NCBI GenBank assembly: GCA_037443425.1
Contig: JBBIOI010000095.1
Location: 1-13,096, forward strand
Length of the DNA: 13,096 nt
Direction: 5' to 3'
DNA from: JBBIOI01 sp037443425
Lineage (GTDB): Bacteria > Desulfobacterota > BSN033 > UBA1163
The translations under genes and the position numbers were made by a program. The notes beneath the pieces are model-generated. The model did not search any database, was not told the origin of the DNA, and saw only the letters and a list, made by a program, of their open reading frames with translations. Positions 7,765 to 13,096 of the stretch are shown here, in pieces (position 1 is the first letter of the stretch; every line of letters begins with the position of its first letter).

Positions 7765-8405
7765 TACCGATTGTTTCCATTGTTGGTAAATCTGATAGCG
7801 GAAAGACAACATTAATAGAAAAATTGCTTCCTGAATTGACTAAAAGGGGATACCGAATTGCTACTGTTAAACATGATACTCATGGATTTGAAGTTGACCG
7901 TGAGGGAAAGGATAGCTGGCGGCACAAGAAGGCGGGTGCCTATGCAGTTGTTATTTCATCTCCAGAGAAGGTTGCATTAATAAGAGATGTTGAGAGGGAT
8001 TTGAATCTTAATGAAATTAGAGAAAAATTTATTCAAGACGTAGATCTTGTCATTACAGAAGGCTATAAAAAAGATATTCAACCAAAAATTGAGATATTCA
8101 GGAAAGAGAAGCATGATAGTCTTCTATGTAGTCAGGATGATAATTTAATTGCGGTTGTTACAAATAAGAAGTTCGATATAGATGTGCCTCAGTTCGAGCT
8201 TGATGATATCCCGGGGCTAGCAGATTTTATAGAAGATAGATTTCTTAAATCCAAGAAAGAAGAAGATATTATATTAAAGGTTAATGGAAAGATAGTCTCA
8301 CTTAAACCATTCATCAGGGATTTTCTTTCAAGATCTATCAAGGGTATGATAAGTTCCCTTAAGGAGTGTGAAGATCCTAAAAGGATAGAAATTAGGATCG
8401 AATAA
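7761..8405 (+). CDS. mobB: Molybdopterin-guanine dinucleotide biosynthesis adapter protein MobB
   Basis: This 214-residue GTP-binding protein has P-loop GKSDSGKT at 9-16 and the MobB block ATVKHDTHGFEVDREGKDSW at about 34-53, followed by RHKKAGA. DLVITEGYKK at 95-104 completes the core fold. MobB assists MobA in attaching GMP to molybdopterin to give the bis-MGD cofactor of enzymes of the DMSO reductase family. The last 45 residues (from ILKVNGK at 171 to IRIE) form an extension absent from E. coli MobB. I believe it occurs in MobB proteins of many anaerobes, but its role is unclear. No mobA is in the window. The start overlaps the moeA stop (ATGA) with TTAGGGG upstream. An antisense receiver-domain remnant abuts the 3' end. 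Confidence 0.94.
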   Translation: MIPIVSIVGKSDSGKTTLIEKLLPELTKRGYRIATVKHDTHGFEVDREGKDSWRHKKAGAYAVVISSPEKVALIRDVERDLNLNEIREKFIQDVDLVITEGYKKDIQPKIEIFRKEKHDSLLCSQDDNLIAVVTNKKFDIDVPQFELDDIPGLADFIEDRFLKSKKEEDIILKVNGKIVSLKPFIRDFLSRSIKGMISSLKECEDPKRIEIRIE

Positions 8406-8410
8406 AAAAT

Positions 8411-8713
8411 CTTATTTTTATCCAGAACCTCTCTTACTTTTCTTGTGAGTCCTTCAACATTAAAAGGTTTTTGAAGATATTTAACACCTTCTTCAAGAAT
8501 TCCATGAATTGCAATTGAATTGTCAGTGTAACCTGACATAAAAAGTGATTTTACTTCAGGACGAATCGATCTCAAACTTTTCACAAGCTCCTTACCACTA
8601 ATCCTTGGCATAACAACATCTGTAAGAATTAGATGTATTGGTTTATCATAATTTTTGCAAATAATAATAGCCTCCTCCCCATCTATTCCTTGGGAGAAGA
8701 AATTTTGAGAGAT
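8411..8713 (-). pseudogene. Remnant of a response-regulator receiver domain (probably from a hybrid histidine kinase)
   Basis: On the minus strand the frame from 8713 to about 8411 encodes the second half of a REC domain. It contains GIDGEEAI, LILTDVVMPRISGKEL with the phospho-acceptor Asp, LFMSGYTDNSIAIHG, then YLQKPFNVEGLTRKVREVLD with the conserved Lys. The first third of the domain, with its acidic pair and first helix, is missing. An in-frame TAA lies at 8714-8716, directly upstream of the preserved part, and no other frame there continues the domain. After VREVLDK the frame runs on antisense through the end of mobB to 8189, giving low-complexity residues unlike any REC tail. Both ends thus look cut. 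MSGYTD plus IHG resembles receivers at the C terminus of hybrid sensor kinases. An ATG at 8611 (MPRISG) could start translation but would lack the active site. Confidence 0.8.
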
Positions 8714-8748
8714 TTATATTCAATATGGTGAGAAAATCTTATAGTAAT

Positions 8749-9840
8749 TTATTCCATCAACCATAGGGATTCGTCTCGTAATGCGACCTTTGCCCTTTTT
8801 CCTGCAAAAAGATTTAAATTTCGGTAGGCATAATTAGGAATTGAGATCTCAAAGGTGATTTTTCCTACATCAGTCTGGAATTGAATAAGATGGTATATTC
8901 CCCTATCAGTAATGTCAAGGATCTTTCCCTCGAAGATATTTCTTTTTAGGGATTCTTTTATTGGTTTTCCCTCTCGGAGTATCATTACCTCTTCAGGACG
9001 TATAAAGAGATTAATATCCTTTTTAAGGTTAAATACGGTTTTTGAATCAAAAGGAACGGATAACTCAAGTCCATTTATATTTAAAATTATTCGATTATCC
9101 AAATCTTCTTTTTTAACTACCCTTGCATGGTAGATGTTTTTTAATCCTAAAAAGTTGGCTACCTTTTCAGATTTCGGTCTTAAAAAGACGTCATTTCTAT
9201 TGCCAACCTGTTCAACCTTTCCATCAATAAAGATCGTAATCTTATCTCCTAAGATATAGGCATCTTCAAAGTCGTGTGTTACAAAAAGTACTGTCGGCCT
9301 GAAGGACTGATGAATCGTTTTTAGAAGTTGAAGGATCTCCGCTTTTATAGAAGGGTCAAGACCTGAAAGGGGTTCATCAAGGAGAAGTAATTTTGGCCTT
9401 GGGGCAAGGGCTCTAAGGAGTGCAACCCTCTTTTTCTCTCCTCCACTTAGATTCGAAGGATATCTCGTAAGCAGATGTTCAATCTTTGTAACTGAGATCA
9501 ATGCATGGATATAATCTTCGTAGTCTTTTAGATTAAGTTTTTGGGCCTTTATCCCATAAAGGATATTTTCCATAACATTAAGATGAGGGAAAAGGGCAAG
9601 GTCTTGAGGGACATATGATATCTCTCTCCTTTCTGGCCTTTCATCTTGTACCTCTCTACCATTTATCCATATCTTACCGCTCTTAGGTTTATTAAGACCT
9701 ATTATGGATTCAAGGATAAGTGTTTTACCACTTCCACTTGGCCCGAGTAAAAAATGGAAGGAACCTTCCTCGATTTCAATATCAAGATTTATGATTTCAA
9801 AAGATTTGAATTTGATCGTTAGTCCTTCTATCTTAATCAT
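8749..9840 (-). CDS. modC: Molybdate/tungstate ABC transporter ATP-binding protein (ModC/WtpC type)
   Basis: The protein has 363 residues. The ATPase domain has Walker A GPSGSGKT at 33-40, Q-loop Q79 in VPQD, signature LSGGEKK at 131-137, Walker B LLLLDE at 151-156 and switch H189 in VTHD. From about residue 230 a C-terminal regulatory part follows, including RPEEVMIL and a final TOBE/Mop-like domain (GKILDITDRGIYHLIQFQ to the end). In ModC proteins that domain can bind oxyanion and tune transport. Its ATG overlaps the permease stop by 8 bp, so translation is coupled. It is last in the modE-A-B-C order. Whether the natural ion is molybdate or tungstate cannot be decided from this subunit. Confidence 0.93.
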   Translation of the reverse strand: MIKIEGLTIKFKSFEIINLDIEIEEGSFHFLLGPSGSGKTLILESIIGLNKPKSGKIWINGREVQDERPERREISYVPQDLALFPHLNVMENILYGIKAQKLNLKDYEDYIHALISVTKIEHLLTRYPSNLSGGEKKRVALLRALAPRPKLLLLDEPLSGLDPSIKAEILQLLKTIHQSFRPTVLFVTHDFEDAYILGDKITIFIDGKVEQVGNRNDVFLRPKSEKVANFLGLKNIYHARVVKKEDLDNRIILNINGLELSVPFDSKTVFNLKKDINLFIRPEEVMILREGKPIKESLKRNIFEGKILDITDRGIYHLIQFQTDVGKITFEISIPNYAYRNLNLFAGKRAKVALRDESLWLME

Positions 9841-10615
9841 ATCTGTATATCTTTTCTGTCAGCCTAACTCCATAAAGTGTAGCAACCCCTAAAAGAATGA
9901 GGATTATTATGAGGACAATGGCCTTTTCTATATTTGCAGAGGCAAGTGCTGTAAATACAGCAATTGGCATTGTTTCTGTTTTTCCTGGCATTGAACCTGC
10001 AAGAGTTACTGTAGCCCCAAATTCACCAACAGCCTTTGCCCAGGCAAGTATAACAGAGGCAATAAGTCCTCTGTATGATAATGGGAGTGTTATTCTATAA
10101 AAGGCCTGCCATGGTGATGATCCAAGAGACCTTGCAACAGCTTCATAGCGTGGAGAGATTTCATCAAGGGTTGACTTCATCAAACGGGTTGAAAGTCCTG
10201 CTATGGTGGCAAACTGTGCAAGTATAATCCCTGGAAATTCAAATACAAAATAGATTCCTCTCTTTTGGATTACCTCTCCTAAAGGTGTATTAAAGAATAT
10301 TAGAAAGGATGCCCCCAAGGCAATTGGTGACATAAGCATCGGTATCTCAAGGAATGTATCTATAAGTCTTTTACCAATAAAATCAAATCGAGAAAGCGCA
10401 TATGCCGAAGGGAGAGCAACCAGAACAGAAAAGAAAGTGGCTATAGTTGCAGCTACAATACTTAGACGAATGGAGAAGAGGGTATTTGAATGAGTGAGAG
10501 ATTCCCAAATCCCTTTTCCACCTATGAAGTAAAATAACGAAAGTATAAGACCGAGATAAAAGATGAAGATGCAAATTGCAGAGCCAATCATCGTGTAGCG
10601 AAAAGATGAACTCAT
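9833..10615 (-). CDS. modB: Molybdate/tungstate ABC transporter permease (ModB/WtpB type)
   Basis: This is a 260-residue inner-membrane permease. The cytoplasmic EAA loop reads EAVARSLGSSPWQAFYRITL from about residue 158. It is followed by AWAKAVGEFGATVTLAGS, the characteristic block of ModB/WtpB/CysT-type oxyanion permeases, and a late MPGKTETMPIAVFTAL. About six membrane segments are evident. I chose the ATG at 10615-10613: it forms an ATGA overlap with the binding-protein stop and has GGAGGG four bases upstream. A TTG at 10627 in the same frame would add four residues but would place the ribosome binding site inside the coding region, so it is unlikely. It works with the ModA protein encoded upstream and the ModC ATPase downstream. 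Confidence 0.93.
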   Translation of the reverse strand: MSSSFRYTMIGSAICIFIFYLGLILSLFYFIGGKGIWESLTHSNTLFSIRLSIVAATIATFFSVLVALPSAYALSRFDFIGKRLIDTFLEIPMLMSPIALGASFLIFFNTPLGEVIQKRGIYFVFEFPGIILAQFATIAGLSTRLMKSTLDEISPRYEAVARSLGSSPWQAFYRITLPLSYRGLIASVILAWAKAVGEFGATVTLAGSMPGKTETMPIAVFTALASANIEKAIVLIIILILLGVATLYGVRLTEKIYRYD

Positions 10616-11460
10616 CTTACCCTCCAATCCTTTGGAAGATTATATTCACCTCCAACAGGTGTGTAAGGCATTGTGAATCGACGCGCTTCATTTATTTCCA
10701 TTAAATAACCATATCTTTTAAAGATATCTTTTCCATCCTTAGATGTTAAAAAATCAATAAATCTTTGAGAAAGGTTTTTATTGTTTGTAAATTTTGAGAT
10801 TGCAATTGGTATATAGCCGATTCTTGGAACCTCTTCTGGCTTTAGATAAATTGTTTCTATCCTTTCTTTATCCCAGTACTGAAATACCTCCCATCCTATC
10901 ACTGCATCTACAGCCCTTAAGGATATAGCATTTGCAGTTTTCTCACAGCTCTCTGTATAATTTGTGAGATTTTTACGGAATGCCTTTTTTTCCTCGGGAG
11001 AGAGATTTTTTTCTATAACTTCAACCGCATACATTCCGACACAAACCATCTCCGGATTGGCAATTGCAACACGAAGCCCTTTTTTTGTTAAGTCTTTAAG
11101 GGATCGAATATTCTTTGGATTGCCCCTTTGTACATTTATTGAAGGTATAAGGTAAACAACTATCTTTTCAGACTCAGGAAATACAAGACCTTCCTTCTTT
11201 GCAACTTCCATAAAATCTGATGATCCTGGGAAATAGAGGTCACCTTTCTTAGAAAGCCTCATCTGTGATAGAACAAATCCAGAGCCTCCAAAACTTACAT
11301 CCACATTGATTCCAAATCGATTTTTAAAATTCTGTATAACCTCTTCTGCTGCAGGTTTACTTGCAGCACCTGCAAAGAGAAGGATCTTCTCTTCGGAATA
11401 TAATGATTGAATGTTAAATAGTGTGAGAATGATTAAAAAAAGAATTGCAATTTTTCTCAT
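10612..11460 (-). CDS. modA: Molybdate/tungstate-binding periplasmic protein (ModA-like)
   Basis: This 282-residue type II periplasmic binding protein has an N-terminal signal peptide (MRKIAILFLIILTLFNIQ, cleavage probably after LYS at residue 22). The mature chain begins EEKILLFAGAASKPAAEEVI. Next come FGGSGFVLSQMRLSKKGDLY near 57-76 and FPGSSDFMEVAKKEGLV, the pattern of the ModA3-like branch, which differs from E. coli ModA. Later blocks are RVAIANPEMVCVGMYAVEVI and AVDAVIGWEVFQYW, which would line the oxyanion site. The ATG at 11460 has GGAG six bases upstream. The 150-bp gap to modE holds a fragment of an intergenic repeat and no convincing promoter, so it is probably read from the modE promoter. 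Ion preference is unresolved. Confidence 0.9.
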   Translation of the reverse strand: MRKIAILFLIILTLFNIQSLYSEEKILLFAGAASKPAAEEVIQNFKNRFGINVDVSFGGSGFVLSQMRLSKKGDLYFPGSSDFMEVAKKEGLVFPESEKIVVYLIPSINVQRGNPKNIRSLKDLTKKGLRVAIANPEMVCVGMYAVEVIEKNLSPEEKKAFRKNLTNYTESCEKTANAISLRAVDAVIGWEVFQYWDKERIETIYLKPEEVPRIGYIPIAISKFTNNKNLSQRFIDFLTSKDGKDIFKRYGYLMEINEARRFTMPYTPVGGEYNLPKDWRVR

Positions 11461-11505
11461 TTTTATCTCCTTACTTTATGACTTAGTCAGAATGGCAGAA
11501 GAAAG

Positions 11506-11537
11506 GTCGTTGCGAGGAAGTATCCTATGGCAATCCA
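11506..11537. repeat. Fragment of a 'cattgcgag...ggcaatcc' intergenic repeat between modE and modA
   Basis: The text gtcgttgcgaggaagtatcc followed by tatggcaatcc has the frame of the family A module (cattgcgag...gtggcaatc at 6282-6310) but is diverged and shorter. It sits inside the 150-bp modE-modA gap and interrupts what is otherwise a compact operon. Confidence 0.45.
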
Positions 11538-11610
11538 ATTTTTTAAAAAGAATGACTCGCACTTTACGAAATGAGATTAAAAAGACCATTGGTTATTGAG
11601 CGGCCTCAGT

Positions 11611-11970
11611 TTACTTTTTATGAAAAAGGTTCTTTTCATTGATATAATGAAAATGTTTTTTATAAATCCTTTCGATAGCCTTTTTTGTATCCGTTTGGAA
11701 TTTTTCATAATGGTACATCAGTTTTTTAGCCTCTAAAGTTATCCTGGAGCCTCCACCAGATTGCCCTCCTATTTTTCGTTCTATGAGTAAAAATCCAAGC
11801 CTTTCCTCTATAGTTCTAATCAATCGCCATGCCTTACTATAGGACATCCCAATCTCATTGGCAGCCCGATTGAGGGAATTTGTCTTTTCTATCTTCTTTA
11901 AAAGCTCGTAAGGGCCTTCGCCAAAGGCCTTACCATTATTATCTAACCAAATCTTATAGGCTGCCTTCAT
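11611..11970 (-). CDS. modE: ModE-type winged helix-turn-helix regulator lacking the molybdate-binding domain
   Basis: The protein has 119 residues. The N-terminal domain of ModE is complete: KIWLDNNGKAFGEGPYELL (6-24), the helix-turn-helix SLNRAANEIGMSYSKAWRLI (32-51), then IRTIEERLGFLLIERKIGGQ with the Gly-rich wing SGGGSRIT (71-78). A helical tail of about 40 residues (KFQTDTKKAIERIYKK) follows that could serve dimerisation. E. coli ModE is about twice as long, with tandem Mop/TOBE domains that bind molybdate; these are absent here. It precedes modABC on the same strand. A promoter and a ModE-like operator lie directly upstream, so autoregulation of the modEABC unit is likely. How the metal signal is sensed is not visible. 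Confidence 0.88.
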   Translation of the reverse strand: MKAAYKIWLDNNGKAFGEGPYELLKKIEKTNSLNRAANEIGMSYSKAWRLIRTIEERLGFLLIERKIGGQSGGGSRITLEAKKLMYHYEKFQTDTKKAIERIYKKHFHYINEKNLFHKK

Positions 11971-11980
11971 CGCTTTTAGC

Positions 11981-12004
11981 CGTTATTCTTATTTAAACAT
12001 AACG
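11981..12004 (-). promoter_or_regulatory. Probable ModE operator (CGTTAT-N12-ATAACG)
   Basis: A perfect 6+6 bp inverted repeat, CGTTAT at 11981-11986 and ATAACG at 11999-12004, is separated by 12 bp. This agrees with the half-sites and spacing I remember for the E. coli modA operator bound by ModE. It lies immediately downstream of the -10 box of the modE promoter, so it would cover the transcription start, the expected position for a repressor. It ends 11 bp before the modE start codon. Confidence 0.78.
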
Positions 12005-12033
12005 TTTATAATTAATAAATAATAAATTGTCAA
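12005..12033 (-). promoter_or_regulatory. Probable sigma-70-type promoter of the modE-modABC operon
   Basis: Read on the minus strand, TTGACA (12033-12028) is followed by a 17-bp A+T spacer and TATAAA (12010-12005). This is a near-consensus promoter with optimal spacing. Transcription would start around 11998, inside the ModE-like palindrome, 28 bp before the modE ATG. Confidence 0.75.
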
Positions 12034-12100
12034 GTCAAAGCCGAACTGACCATCTATCACTTTTGGGTACTCCTTTCTGGGATATTTTCTAACCAGAAGA

Positions 12101-12132
12101 ACCTCCATACCTCCCCTTAAGATAAGGGGAGG
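12101..12132. repeat. Family C palindromic repeat (CCTCCCCTTA-aga-TAAGGGGAGG)
   Basis: The two 10-bp arms 12110-12119 and 12123-12132 are perfectly complementary around the loop 'aga'. The left part with its flank (12101-12122) is the inverted counterpart of 522-543. As a GC-rich hairpin it could stop or stabilise transcripts, but no T-run follows in either direction, so it is better called an intergenic palindrome. Confidence 0.7.
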
Positions 12133-12196
12133 CAAGGTGGGGTTATTGTTATTTATTAATGGGAGCATAAAATAAATGACACCTTGATGAGGGTTC

Positions 12197-12270
12197 GGCA
12201 AGCCACAAGGGCTTACCCTACGAAAAAAATTAATAATTTATTCCGTAGGGTCCCTTACCATATTTGGTTT
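12197..12270. repeat. Dispersed intergenic repeat, family B, copy 2
   Basis: This is the direct-orientation counterpart of 409-490: 'caagccacaagggcttaccc', then 'acgaaaaaaattaataattt', and 'tatttggttt' at the end. In this copy ACCCTACG (12215-12222) and CGTAGGGT (12244-12251) form a perfect 8-bp stem around an A+T-rich loop. The stretch 12034-12414 carries this repeat, the family C palindrome and the putative IS leader. I see no convincing gene in it. Confidence 0.75.
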
Positions 12271-12379
12271 AATCCTGAATCATGCGTGAAAAACATTCTC
12301 AAATGACAACATTATCAACAGAAAACCTTGATAAAATGGTTACAAAAAGTTATATAGAAGGCCTGAAGAGTAGCCCGCC

Positions 12380-12406
12380 AAAAACCTACCTTTTAGTTAG
12401 GTTTTT
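12380..12406 (+). terminator. Hairpin in the IS leader, possible anti-readthrough structure
   Basis: AAAAACCTA (12380-12388) pairs perfectly with TAGGTTTTT (12398-12406) around a 9-base loop, eight bases before the transposase ATG. The right arm ends in five T residues, giving the outline of an intrinsic terminator. Several insertion sequences place such structures there to prevent transposase expression from outside promoters; that role is inferred here. Confidence 0.45.
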
Positions 12407-12414
12407 AGAGCATG

Positions 12415-13096
12415 CAATATGGTCCCAAAAAACTTATTTTAAAATTCGATGGGAAGAATCTCACGCACTTTGGAGGTGTTTATCTTCTCCACCTTTTCTT
12501 CAAACGGATAGAATTACGTCATCAATTGTCTCAAAGACTAATATTTCCTCAACGCAACAACCGCTATACTGTTGCCGAGGAAATCTTAGCATTAATCTAT
12601 CCAATCTCCTTAGGCCTGGGACGAATCGAGACCACCCATCTCCTAAAATACAACGGAGCCTTCCAATATCTCACAGGCTTGCCTACTTATCCCAATCCAA
12701 CAACTCTAAGACGTTTCCTCCTTCGAATGGCTTCTTTAGCTATGCCCAAATTACGAAAACTTCACGATCGGTTTCTACTCTCAATGATTCTCAAGCCAAA
12801 ACCTCCCACCAAAGTGATCTTCGATCTGGACTCCACCGTCCTTGTTCTTTATGGCAAACAGGAGATGGCCCGGATCGGTTACAATCCCAAAAAGTGGGGC
12901 CGTCCTTCTTATCATCCGCTTCTCTGTTTCAACGGGATCACCAAGGATTTCTGGCATGGAGAACTTCGCCCCGGAGATACCCACACTGGAACTGGAGCCA
13001 TAGAACTTCTGAAGGCCTCCTTTGCCAAACTGCCTCCTTCTGTAAAGAACGCAACTATTCGAGCCGACAATGGTTTTTACCACCACGAGACCATCG
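12415..13096 (+). CDS. IS1380-family transposase, N-terminal half (3' truncated by window edge)
   Basis: The frame runs from ATG 12415 (MQYGPKKLILKFDGKNLTHF) to the end without a stop, about 227 residues, roughly half the usual length of 420-480. The N-terminal part contains HFGGVYLLHLFFKRIELRHQ and a mid segment with YPISLGLGRIETTHLLKYNG, the DNA-binding region of the family. The DDE catalytic core begins at VIFDLDSTVL (D137/D139 region), followed by YGKQE (146-150) and GYNPKKWGRPSYHPLL (about 155-170). The second catalytic Asp is D218 in IRADNGF. The catalytic Glu would be beyond the window. An in-frame TAG at 12409 just upstream fixes the earliest start; no good ribosome binding site is seen. 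The preserved part shows no frameshift or stop, so the element may be functional. Confidence 0.88.

Larger units (their letters stand above)
12362..13096 (+). mobile_element. Left part of an IS1380-family insertion sequence (3' part outside the window)
   Basis: The transposase beginning at 12415 identifies the element. The left terminal repeat is not proven. IS1380 ends typically begin with CCT, and CCTGAAGAGTAG at 12362 is a candidate, but without the right end the inverted repeat and the short target duplication cannot be checked. By eye the coding part is richer in G+C than the surrounding operons, which fits recent arrival. Confidence 0.55.

Noticed and set aside
8401..8422. Terminator after mobB
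   Set aside because: The ataaaaa/tttttat pairing consists only of A:T pairs and is too weak to call a terminator.
8189..8611. Open minus-strand frame as a complete response-regulator gene
   Set aside because: It lacks the first third of the receiver domain, and its last 70 or so codons are antisense to the conserved 3' end of mobB. It is described as a remnant instead.
11411..11599. Small plus-strand frame between modA and modE
   Set aside because: It overlaps the modA signal peptide region and runs through the repeat fragment; there is no ribosome binding site or recognisable sequence.
12781..13086. Minus-strand frame of 101 codons
   Set aside because: It is antisense to the catalytic core of the IS1380 transposase and has no recognisable domain.
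1..13096. tRNA, rRNA or riboswitch, in particular a molybdenum cofactor riboswitch upstream of moeA or modA
   Set aside because: No clover-leaf or rRNA-like sequence was noticed. The gaps upstream of moeA and modA are taken up by dispersed repeats, with no room for or sign of the long conserved Moco RNA structure. A covariance-model search would settle this.

Overview
The window looks like chromosomal DNA from an A+T-rich anaerobic bacterium. Two things suggest a member of the Desulfobacterota or Nitrospirota: the gene set (LIV-type ABC transporter, molybdenum cofactor and molybdate uptake genes, a remnant of a two-component receiver), and the dispersed intergenic repeats built on 'cattgcgag...ggcaat' and 'ATTCCTGC...GCAGGAAT' modules. 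The assignment is inference; no ribosomal or marker gene is present.

Left part (1-6188). After the tail of an unidentified gene and a repeat-filled gap of about 590 bp, a good promoter (639-668) precedes six genes on the + strand. They are a metal-dependent cyclase/kynurenine-formamidase-like hydrolase, a periplasmic binding protein, two LivH/LivM permeases and the LivG/LivF ATPases. Tight spacing and overlaps indicate one operon, which suggests import of a small organic solute coupled to its hydrolysis. A 70-residue CxxC protein of unknown function converges on the end of livF.

Middle and right part (6189-11970) is about molybdenum or tungsten. After a second repeat-filled gap come moeA and mobB on the + strand with an ATGA overlap (late steps of molybdenum cofactor synthesis). 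On the - strand runs modE-modA-modB-modC, a repressor plus a molybdate/tungstate ABC importer. The two sets converge on a decayed receiver-domain fragment (8411-8713). A TTGACA-N17-TATAAA promoter lies upstream of modE. Directly downstream of its -10 box is a perfect CGTTAT-N12-ATAACG palindrome that matches the classical ModE operator layout, so the repressor very likely controls its own operon.

Right edge (11971-13096). Repeats matching those of the left edge lie here, followed by the 5' half of an IS1380-family transposase (12415 to the window end), preceded by a hairpin that may shield it from outside transcription. The same repeat families occur at both edges and in the middle, so the two metabolic cassettes sit between homologous repeats.

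I found no rRNA, tRNA or CRISPR array. I see no clearly undescribed defence or mobile system. The most informative points are the ModE operator, the effector-domain-less ModE, the cyclase-LIV pairing and the repeat architecture.
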